In this document: positions 47,401 to 59,400 of the stretch, in pieces
How the letters are laid out: the number at the start of each line of letters is the position of its first letter
How positions within the stretch are numbered: the first letter of the stretch is position 1
Assembly (NCBI RefSeq): GCF_040954835.1
Contig: NC_090716.1
Span: 7,532,275 to 7,596,274, forward strand
DNA: 64,000 nt
Source: Lepisosteus oculatus
Taxonomy: Eukaryota > Chordata > Actinopteri > Semionotiformes > Lepisosteidae
Direction: 5' to 3'
Program-made: the position numbers and the translations under genes
Notes under the pieces: generated by a model
The model's input: only the letters and a program-made list of their open reading frames with translations
Database searches by the model: none
What the model was told of the DNA's origin: nothing

Positions 47401-50400
47401 CACTTGTATTTGGATCACGAACACAGCCGAGAAATGACTACTCTGCAATCATGCGTTTTAGATTAAATTGGTCAACAGTTTACCACACATGTTGACTGAT
47501 TATTTATTATGCTGCCAGAAAACATGAATCTACTCTGTGATCTCATTTTCTTCTATTTAAGTCAAAAAACAAATTTGATCAGCTAGTTAGGTAATTAGCA
47601 TTATGCAGTTATTTTTTGATAATATTTATTTTTGGTGTGAGGCCTGTGAGGTTAACCTGAGTGCAAGAAGGTCTCTAAGGGAATAATCATTATACTCTCA
47701 AAACCTGGCAGATATAATTAACCTTTAGACTTGGTGTTTTTAATGTATAAACCCTTGTACAGGTACAGTTACCTTGCGACCTTTTGTGTGTGTGTTTGTT
47801 CTGTCTTGCTGCTGGAAGGTGTGGCAGCTCAGGGATCTCTGGGCCGACACTGCAGTGTCATTAATTTGGCAGAATGATCAATTAATGAAGAGAAGGGCAT
47901 GAAAGCGTTGACAGAACATACTACCTAATTAGAACCTGATGAACCATGTAGCCCTCAAAGCAAGGTGTGCTCTACATTTGGTAGGTAACAAGCATCTTAA
48001 AAAAGGAAGAAGCCAGCAAGTCTCTCAGGACCAATAGATGAAGCAAAATGTTAATTTTGGCATCTACCTGTATCTATAAAAGCATGATGATGTATTTCTA
48101 AATTCAATATACGTTTCATGTAAAATACTGATAATTGTGGAATTGACTAGATGTGTTCAGGAGAAATCATTTTGTATGAACTGGTGATATAAAGTGATCT
48201 TTTTTGTTAATTATATAGATACAGTATACTGTAGAAAATTATATAGGGTTCTGAGAGAAATTTTTTGTGAACCCCAATGTAATTAGGAGAATAAGAAATT
48301 CCTAGCGTGCTACCCTTTTTTAATTCAAATCATTCTTCTCTTAAGTAAGTATTTTTATTCATAACAATTTCTATATTTTGTGATACTCAGTGGTATAAGA
48401 TGTAGAAGAAAATAAAAATGTAAGTGTCTTTCAGTGTATGTAAAATAATAAGTGAACCCCTAGTTTACTTTGCACTAGTAAGGAGGTAATCAAAGTCAGG
48501 TGGTTAAATAATTGGGTAACAGTCCTGTCCTTTATAATGATCAGAAACCTTGTGAGTTTGGTGATAATAGGTTTACAACAGGTTAGTGGAAACAGTATGC
48601 TATGATGAAAAGAGATTTTTGTGCACCTCAGGCGAATTCATTGATGATCAGCAGTCTGGAGAGCTACAATAAACAGTTTCTAAAATCCACTGTTAGACTG
48701 ACAGGAAAAAATTAAAACAGTCCATGGTGACTCTACCCAAGACCAGTCATCCATGAATCCAAAAAGGAAGCCCTGAATAACATCTAAAGATCTGTAATAA
48801 TGCCAGTGATCATGTCTCAGCCATCGTGAAAAGACTGAATGGTGGGTTTCATGGCAAGAGTGTCAGGATGAAAACATTGCTCCCTAAAAAGACCAATTCA
48901 CCATCTCAAGTTTGCCAAAGTGCACCTACAGTAGGTGATACACAAGACGAATTAATTGAGAAGAGTCATGGTCTCTTCAGTCATGGACTGAAGAGTCAGA
49001 ACGTTTTGGCCACAATGAGAAATGTTTTGTGTGGCAAAAGCCAAACTCCTTTTTAACAGGAGATCCTCATTGTGATCATCAAACATTGTGGTGGGAGTAT
49101 GGTGGTTTGGGACTAGTTCTCTTTGCCAAGCACACTTCAGTCCAAACTCTTTCTTCATGATTATTATTAATTTGACTGATACTCCAATAAATGTACCCAC
49201 ATGGGATCTGAACCCAAGGCCCTCCAGTATAGACTTCAGAGCTCTAAATGCTACATACTGTACTACCACCCACAATTTGGCCAGTACCACACAAGTCTGA
49301 ATGATATGTTTCACTCATAAATTCAAGCACCTGTTTCTAACTTTACAATTTTTATAGTCCTGTAACGCTTTTTTCAACTAAAAAAAGCATAGAAGAAAGA
49401 TTTTATTAATATTAATTTTATTGTAGCAAAGGTTGATTTTTAATACTAAGCCATTACAATAAATGTGCTGTTAATTTCCACAAGCTTACTAATGGGTTTA
49501 GATTTTAATTGGATTCCTGTGGCTTTTTGGCATGTAAAATGAGCTGTTAGAAAAGTCCCTTTTCTGTTCAATGTTCCCAACACAAATTATTTTCTACTGA
49601 AATTAACTTGGCTCCAGCCATACACAGTGCAACTTGTATTCCTCTAGGTGAAGTAATTGCAATTCTCTGAGGTGACTGCAAGACATAGGTGTTGTTAGCA
49701 ACAAACAGTAGCTATGGATTTTCTGGATGAGAAAGATTTTTATCTAATAAGTGAAAGTCTGGTTTGTGTGGTGGAATAGAAAGCACTGAATCTCAGACAC
49801 TGCTTCAGAGGTTGTAAATAAAAATTAAGAGATTTTTGGATATTACTTATTTTAAACAACATTGGAAAAGTGCGTCCTATAAAGCACTGAACTTTTTACC
49901 TGTGATATGAAAAAATGAGTGCAAAACATATAGCATCAGATGTGAATATCACAAGTGTGATTGTGGAGAATTCCTTATGGCTATTGGACCAGTGTCATGC
50001 TTCCTACTCTGTGAAAAGTTGACACTGGGGGAAAAAACCTTGAGAAACGTTCCAAAGAAAGAAGACAAATGTGTGTATATCTGAACTCAGGCTAGGAAGA
50101 AAGTCGCCCGTTTCAGTTCAATAGTAATTTCTAAATTCTGAAAGTTGTGTGGTGGTTAATACTGCTGCTTCATAGGTCTAAGGTCTTGTGGCAGTTCTGG
50201 GCTGCTTTTGATAGGGAGTTTTCATGTTTCTCCCATATTCTTGTGAGTTTTTTCCCAGTGCTTCAGTTTCCTCTTACCTTGCAAATACATGCTGTTTAGA
50301 TTAAAACGGTTTCTCTAAATTGGATCTGTCTGTTACATCTCCACTATGGCTCAGTCTAGGGGTGAATGGGGACTAACATATGAGCCACTAACATAACAGC

Positions 50401-53400
50401 CAGAAATACACAAATAATCAAAAAAAAACACTATACTATTCTTCAACCCAATACCCTCTAAATCTCTCTGCCGAGAAAGGGGTGGCAAAGCTAAAGCAAA
50501 GTCTTCTGTAAGATATCTGTCTACTGTATCTAAACTAAGCTATAACCGAAAACTAAAAAAACATGGATACCACAACAATCCCAACACTACACCACAGCCA
50601 AGAAAACAAATTTGATACGTCTCCCGTTTAACACCTTTCCACACACTCTCTTTAAAACCGGACTGCTCTCTTCAACCAATCCAAAGAGAGACCCAATTTA
50701 GGGACACACTCCCCTCCAAAAATGGACCCACGCACAGGAGGGGAGTAAAAAAAAAACAGAACGTAACAGTGTCCCTACAGTGGGCTTGAATCCCATCCAG
50801 GATGTTGTTCTGCCTCGTACCCTGTGACTTTGAGGTTAGATTTTGGCTCAAGCATATCTGTATAGGATGGAATTGCTGGTGATGATGGATGAATGAAATA
50901 ATACAGAAATGCAGAAAGCAGATCACCTGCAGATATATTAGATGATGTGGCAAGTTGTTGTGCTTTTTGTCCATTATGGTTTTAATTCCGTATCATAAGA
51001 CTAACACTTGCCTTACAAGAGCAGCAATATTTGCCAAAGACAGTGCTGTGAATGACAATCTTGAAATAGCGTAATTTTGATATCATGTCAGCAATCTAAA
51101 TAAACACGTAATTTTAAACAGAAACTACAAAATAAAAGTTTTAGGTACTTAAAAGTATCTTCTTAATAGACTTTGAGTTGTGGAGTAGTTGCTTTTCTTA
51201 GTATTTTTCAACATTTTTTTACCATTAATTTGAGAATTAGGCAGGTTTAAATTTAAATCTCTATATTGGTAATCAATATAATCTCCTTTCCCTTTATTGT
51301 ATATATAAGGAACCTTTTAAGTAAATTGAATCAATGTCCACATATCAAAGCAATGTTAAATGTAACAGAAGTAGCTGCATTGGGTTGTTTTTAATTAAGA
51401 TGTAGAACAGAAGATTTAAAGTAGAGGCTCAGCAGTCCTAATACTGTAGGTTTAAATGCTTTAGATTTTGTGGATTTTAGCATGGAAGCTGCATGATAGA
51501 TTTTAGAAAACTGCATAACCATTTCCTTGGGGTCTTTCTTTCCTGCTATTGTTATAGGTCAAGGTGACCTGTTGCAGAGTGTACTGTGAAATACTTCAGT
51601 CCATACAGATGGAAGTAGTTAGTAAAGTGTTTAATAAGATACAGTATTATTCATGGTAGCATTTGTAACCTATTCTTTATTATTGGTGTGAATAAAGAAT
51701 AAAAGAGATGTTTTTTTTTCTGTTAACACCAATAGTAATACTTTATTAGAAAGTAAACAACAGGCACAGACACAAAAATGGCATCCACACACAATACGTG
51801 AATACTTTAATTAATTTTGACATTGGCTCCTTTATATTGTTGTTTTATTATATTCATGCTAAACCTCTAAATTAATTATTAATTTAAGATTTTAAACTCT
51901 GAGATTTCTCATAGGAATTATGGGAAAAGTGTCTGCATTATGTTCCTCATTATCCTAATCTTCCTTTTCCTGGTCTGCTTCTTTCATAGATGACCATTAA
52001 ATGAAGTCTTTCTGTTGAGCACTTGAGTATTTGTACATTTCCACTCCTTTTTTATTGTCTCTGCCCTTTTAAACTGCAGAGCTTTGATTGCTGAGAAACA
52101 ATTCAAAATGGATGAGAAGAGCACCTGGCATTAAACAAACGAATACAGTCCCCAATCACAATGCAGAATGTTGTTTCGGATTCCAGCTTCAAAAGCCTGC
52201 TAATGATTCTTTCAATCAAGGCATGATGTTGGTGTTTGGCTTGTAGTAAAGTTGATTTTTTTATTTCTTTTTGGTACATCCGTTTACAAAGTGGAAACAA
52301 AAAAGATAACATCTGAGTACAGGCACTCTGAATTTTAATTAGTTTTAAAAGTAATTGCTTGAAATGATTAGTTGAATTCAGTTAGTCTTCCTGTTACTTA
52401 AAATTAAAAATATAATTATCCTAGACAGTAATTGGCCTGCGAGGGACTGTTGGTTATTGTAGTTCGGTATCAACCCATGCATCATTACTCGAGTTTGGAC
52501 ACGGTTCAGCTTCTGAACTACAGCGACCATACAAACACAAACACACACACACACGCAATGCCCCGCCAGTCAGTGCCAGATTATAATCACCATCCGGCTG
52601 AATAGTTGCTAGAAAGGATCTAAGTTGTTTTCTGTCCCACCCCGTCTCCCCCCCTCTCCCCCAGGCAATACTAAATCATTCAATGGTGAAAACTGCAACC
52701 CTCACTATTCTCTGGGTACATCTCCGGATCTGAAAACCTGCAGGAAAAATTACTGAGTGGTTTTATAAACTATAAATACATTTGAACAGGAATGCCAAAC
52801 TGGGAGCAAATGTGAAATTTCCTCAAGCTATTTTGATAGTTACAGGAAAATAGTCCTTCCAAATTGATATTAATCATGAAATGACTATCTTTTTTTATTT
52901 AGTGTTTATTTAGGAGAAAAAAATAGTTTGCACGGCTTTAAAGACAAATAAGTAGGCATCTCAGGAATCCAAAGGCTTATGATTTTTCAGCCTGTACGTT
53001 TTGTAGCTATTTTGTTATTCTCTCTTTCCCATGTGATTGTGAAAGCTTGTCTATCCTGAAGATTTTTATTCTTACATATTGTATAGCATTGCCTCAATCT
53101 ATTTTTGTTTGCTTTACTCAGCCTCTTTTGGTAAATTGTCCAGAAGACGAGCAGGTCCATCAGCAAATTACCCAGAAAATGCTGTCAGTGCAGGTTGTGA
53201 CATCAGGTTTTTACTGGCAGATTCTCAGTGACTCCTGTGGTCTAATTAACCTGGCGTGCAATCTCCTGTGCCTGAATGGTGGTGGCTTTTTTGTGTATCT
53301 TGTGTGCCCCCTACCCCCAACTGTAGTCCCCATCAGTCCCCACCTCAGTGCAAATAAATCTAAGTTTATTAAGGGATTGGATGCTGCTATGTTTTTTTTC

Positions 53401-56400
53401 TTCACTTTCCTTTCTCCCTGTGATTGGCAGTATCACCCAGATAAACAGAGTCCAGATGTGCCACCAGGAGAGGTGGAGCAGTGTGTTCAGAGGTTCATCG
53501 AAGTTGACCAGGCATGGAAGATTCTTGGCAATGAGGAGACAAAGAAAAACTATGACCTACAGCGGCATGGTAGGTCTCTACTAAGCAGTACATTGAGCTT
53601 TGAAGTGCAGAGTGCAGCCTCCATTAAATATTTGTGTGTGTACAGTCCTATCACCACACTGATTGTATCTCCTTGATATTTTACTGTGTTAACATAAACT
53701 CAGCTTTAACTAATAAGTTGAAACCTTTGAATGTTGATTTTCCTGCACACTGGTACTTTGACAAAACTTTGTTCATCCTATGAAATATTTGTGTTTCAGA
53801 AATTCTTGACTTCCAGTGCATCTTTATGAGATGGATCCCATAAATCATATTAATAATCTTTTGTCCATCTTAAAAATAACTACACATTTTTTATAGAAAG
53901 TTTAGTGTTTGTTATAAAAATGATATTAATTATGAGAATATTAATGATAAGAAAAGTTGCAACCAGCCAGCTTAATACCAGTCTGTTTTGTTTCCCCTAA
54001 TACTCAGTATTATATAGTGAGTGAATGGTCAAACTGTACACAGCCGGAATATCCCTGAACAGAATCTGAAAAGGTCACTTCAGTTGAAGCGTAAACAAAC
54101 CTAGTTAACATGACTCAATTTATGCAAATTTCCAAGATTTCCTCGATATGTCTCTTAACGCACTTGTCTAAAGGCTACTTAGAATTTATATGTGTATGTG
54201 AACGCGTGTGTGAAGAACAGTTATTAAAGAAAAGCAAATATATTAAAGAAAATATGTGAAAAGGGGGGTCAGGAGGAGCCAGTATAATGGGCATTAAACT
54301 ATGTTACAGACAAGCACAGTGTTTTGTTTCCTTTATATTTCTCACAAAATGCTTTCTTGGAGCAGAGCAAGGCAGTTGGGAGTAAGAAAAGGGGGGAAAT
54401 ATAGGTCAGGCCTGTCACACATGGGCTACCATTACATGAAGTGATAGGCTGCCTTTCTCCCCTTGCCTGAGGAAAGAGGTCCCTCAGCCTTCCATTAGAA
54501 ACTTCAATAAATGTACATCCACCCAACACCATTAATGGGGAGAGTCACTAATAGTGTATTGCCTGTGGGGAAAACACTCAGCCGCACTCGGTAACACACT
54601 CTTGTCCAGCATTGACATGTATGCAGCATTACTTTTCAAAGTGTCTGATGAAAGCACACTGCCCTGTGTTGCCTGGTATTGACTGCTTTCCTATTGTACA
54701 GCGGCACACAATCGAAGCTTTCTCTCTTGCAAAGATTTACGTCCTACCGGTGATATTAAAAGAACTTTTTTTGAAAAATATATAAATGGAGAAACAGGGA
54801 TGCTATGTACCATGTACAGTAGCTTGTAAATATTGCATAGCTTTAAAGCTTGTATGTTTTCCTGTTTCCCTGAAGGTTTCTTTCTTGCCTTTATAATGAA
54901 AAATATCTCCTCCTGAACTATGCATTGCTATGCTCTGTGTCATAAAGTGTAAGTGTAGGGTGTCTATAGCAAGCTTTTTAAGGAAGCTCTGGTTTCTTTA
55001 TAACATAGATCAATCCTTAAAGCTGGACTTTAGGTAGTATCCTGTCTGTTAGGGCTATTTTTGTGTACTGTTTTGTTTTTCTGATCTTTGCATGAAGGTT
55101 TGTTTTGAAAAATAACAGAATGTGAATTGGGGAGTTAAATGTAATAATTCTTCCTAATGTGGTTCAGTCACATTATGTACCCATCCTGTGTTTTAATAAA
55201 GGGAAATATGTATGATATTTAAATTGTTCTTGATTTAATCTAAAAATATTGTTGATTGCCCCACTTTAATCAAAATAATACATTTAGCATTGAAAGCAAA
55301 TCTGGTAAATAAAACCAACAAACCTTCTCCTTTTTGATATTGTGGGAAGTCTTTTCACTATGTTACTTTTGCTTCATTGGTTTGTTTTATGTAATATTCA
55401 TTATGAATGATGAAAAAAATATTCACATTACTGTCTAGGAAGATATGGGTTCTTTAGAAATAATAGTTAAGGATGATTTGTTCACATAACATAATCAAAT
55501 GATCTAGAACAAAATGCTGAAAAATACATGTCTAAATATAAGTTACAAGCCTACATTTTTATTTCCATTCTAGCAGAATTTCTGCCATAGATACCATAAA
55601 CAAGTGTGCACCAAGCAAGCACATGATGGTTACATAAAATATTGGTGCGTTTTCCTTTCTTTGTGAAAGCATGCAATTACTCAAAAAATAATTGAATTGA
55701 AAGTGAAGACATCTTAGTATAGTACGCCTAGTTTATAATCAGGCTGCCCCTGGTCCTGCATCTCTGTTATTGCAGTGTTTAAAATCACAGTTTAGTCATG
55801 CTTGAATAATTACAAATCATTTTATCATTTAATGTGCACCGTTTAATTGCCAAAATACAGTGGCCGTTTCACAAGCTGATGTCATATATCTTTCGTGTCT
55901 TAGTATGTCGCCTTAATGGGGCTGTGAAAGCATTTTTTTTTCTGTTGCTGTGAATGACCTGGCAAGACCCCTTGTAAAGCTTTATTGAGCTGAGCTGCTA
56001 ATAGTTGTTTAATGTTATTCTGCGGCCTAAAGAATCTTAGTAGTTCTTGCTTTTAAGCTGCTTCAATTGCAGACCCGTAAACCGTACTGATCAGTCATTC
56101 GCTGTGTCCTCTGACCTGACAGACGGGACAATAGAGTCACAAAATCCCTCCATCTCGCATTGTCAGACCGAACCATTGTTGAAACTGCTCTTGGAGTTTG
56201 GGAGGATTTCTCTTTAAGATTCCTAACACCTTTTAAGCAGATGTTTGCAAAGGAACATGAATGTAACCTCCAAATGGCTTGCTGTCATCAGGAACCTAGC
56301 CCCTTTTGGTTACTGGTTCATTCTAAACGGGCATTTAAGTACGTGCACATATGGTCAATCACATATAATAGATTTAGAAGCTCTTTTAAAAAATATAGGC

Positions 56401-59400
56401 CTTTTTCTGTTTTTCATTGGTTAAGATGTTAAGACTAGGATTCTGTATTCCAGAAATAAAAGGAATACAGAAAAGCAAAAAGGAACAAAAAGATCCCCTT
56501 CAATACGTACCTGAACAAAATCATTTTTCTGTGACTTATTTTCTGCGGATCTGAGTCCTGGATGTCCTCTTGCCAACCAAGTGCAGCTAAAATAATTTCC
56601 TGATTAAAAAAATAAAACATTTAGATTTTCTTTAAGTTATCAGCAACCTAAAGCTATGACAATGAATTACATCTGTTTTCTTTTTTAAAAAGTAAAATAA
56701 AGAAGAAGCAAACTGGAGGTTTGTTGTGAAATCGAATAGTTTGCCTCTTCTGGGAACTGGTCACTTTGAGTGACTTGTTGAGGATTGGAAGAGGCAGGTG
56801 GAGGGGTTAATGGTTTGTTTTCAGATGTATATCTGCAATTTAGGTGTCTATAAAATGCCAGGCGATGTCTGATGATTTTTCTCATTATTTCTAAAGACTG
56901 GCTTGTCTAATTTGTTGACACTTTCACTCTTCACCAGTTCTCTCTGTATTTTTTTTAAGACTCCAGGGAATAGACAGTGAATATTTCATTTAAAACTACC
57001 TTACAGTCCCACTTTCATGAAGCAGAGAGCCTGCACAGGCCACTCTCAAAACCAATTAAAGAAATGAATGTTAAAAAGCAGAACCTGTTAAGTGCTAATT
57101 GCAGTTTTGTCACAAATGGTTTTATTTAAGGCTGATTGAAATGGAACGAAGTGTTAAATTTCACATTTTTAGATCTGGAATTTTTTCCTTTGCTCATTGT
57201 TAAGCTGCTGGGTCTCAGTGTTATTTCATATTGTTTACTTAGAAAAAGAATGCAACATTTACACATAAACTGTGATGTTTTTATTCTATATTTTAGGGGG
57301 TACAAAAGGAAAGTAACACTTGTTCTTTAAAGGCATGCACCTAAACCTCGCCAATAACTTTCTGAACTTGCGTTTAAATGTAAATAATTCGCTTTATGAC
57401 TGAATTTGTGTAACTATGTGCAGTTTGTATTGTCAGACTACATCTACCTGTTCTTCCTTATGTGTATTGCTGCAACACTCCATCTTAGTTTTTTATATTT
57501 AGGTGTCAAGGTTTACTTACAGTGCTTTGCTAGGATACCTCACCTGTAATTCCTTATCTCTAAAGCTAGTCAAATAGAGTGAGAAGGCCAAAACCTTAAG
57601 GAGCCCCTGTAAAAAGATGGTCTAGAGAGCAGCAGCAGAGATGGGGTTAATAGACATGAAACAACAGATTGTCATGACGACCCTTCCCCTGTCGCAGCCG
57701 TGTCCCCTGGGAGCTTACAAGTGGGGCCTGCTGGAACCATGTGCTGTCAGCGGCTCCCCCAAGCAGCCCTTTGCTTAGCACTCTTCTTCAGAGCAATAAT
57801 TTGCTCCCATCAGCAGCCGGGGTTCCTGTGACAGATCAAACACGCCCCCCTCAGCAAGCTGAGGCATCTTTGATCTGACTGTGTACTTTAATCCACTGAC
57901 ATGTGTACACACTTCTTCAGGTAGCCACCCAGGACTCCTGGTGGATTCAGATGCGACTGAATGGCTACTGTACCGAGAAGAAGCATTTTCAGGAATTGTC
58001 ATCCTTTCAATTTTACACCATTTTTCAAAGATAATTTTTATTTGGTACTGCTCAAAAACCTCTGTGCTTTGGGCAGAGTTCAACTTGGATATCTTCATTA
58101 TAGAGCACTTGACAAGTGGTAGCTGGTGATTGTGCTGAAAAGTTTCACAATCTAGTTTTGGCTTTGCCTTTGCAAATTCTTTGTCTCGGGTGGAATACAC
58201 TATCTTGATTCTTAAGTCTGTATCAATATATTTATACACTGTTGCTTATGATGCTCAATCACATCATAAATAGGGTCCATATATCAGAAATGGGGAACCA
58301 AGGCTATTTTTGTGACCTTAAAAAACAAAATTGTAGGTAAAATAGTGCATTGGAATGGGTAACAGTAATTTATTATCTGTTCTTGCACGAGAGCCCTGCG
58401 TAGCTACAGCCCACTTTATATACTGTACACTACATTTTGCCCTTTGTTATTGTGCTGCAGTACTTGGGGAAGTCTACAGTTAAAATGCATAATGTCACAA
58501 AGATTGAAGAGACCTACCCCCTGCAGCCAGAGTGTGGACATGATATGCTGTTAATGAATTATGACTTACAGATGTTTGTTGTAGCTTCCTCTAGGTGGAC
58601 CTTGAAGGTAGAATCTTTTCTTCTTGTGCCCCCTTGTGCATGTCTTGATGACTCAGTGATCAGCATACTGACTTCATATACTCATATACATATACAGTGT
58701 ATATGCTGTAGTTATTTGCTGTACCACAAACCATGAGATTAAGCCACACTACGCTGAAGTATACACAAGATTATATGTGGCTTATCTTGCAGTTATCCAG
58801 TGGACTATAATGTTTATATTGCCCTGAAAGGGCAGTCTGTTCTGTACATTTGTAGACCACTTGTATGACTTTCTTCATTCTTAATTTATTATTCAAAACG
58901 AGAAGCAAAGTTTAAGGCTTAAGTTAAATGGATAAGAAACCAACTAATTAATTCTCATTTTTAAAGATTAGATTATATAATATTTAGATCTTAAATATTA
59001 TATTAAACAGGCTATTTCTAAAAAGAAATCCCAGCCGAGTGATTTATAGTTTTACTGTATGAAATTAGTCAGTTATACAAAAACAAATCTCAAAACATTT
59101 TAATTGTCCTACATTTGTAGAATAATATGTGTATTTAGAAAACAAATTCAGTGCAGGATGGGAAATAATACAATCATGCACAGTTAATGACATTATTTGA
59201 CAAATAGTTATATTACATACAGAGTGTGTGATTTTAGTTTTCCCTTAATTAAGGTATTGCTGCTACCACATGAGAAGCTGGTGGTGTTGGCAGTACACTG
59301 TGACTATGTTCAGTAAGCATATTTCCTCAAACTGGAAATGACTGAAAGAAACCTGATACCTTCTGCAGATGGTGAAAAGACTAATGGAAGTGAGATCTTA

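Larger units (their letters stand above)
41402..53430 (+). other. DNAJC24: DNAJC24 intron 2
   Basis: About 12.0 kb with most of the transposon relics in the window: SINE copies at 45,655-45,870 and 50,144-50,935, a repeat tail at 45,323-45,392, and a Tc1-like fossil with a nested SINE at 48,545-49,320. There is also a GC-richer island at 47,560-47,990 and a (CA)n run at about 52,534-52,556. Confidence 0.75.
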
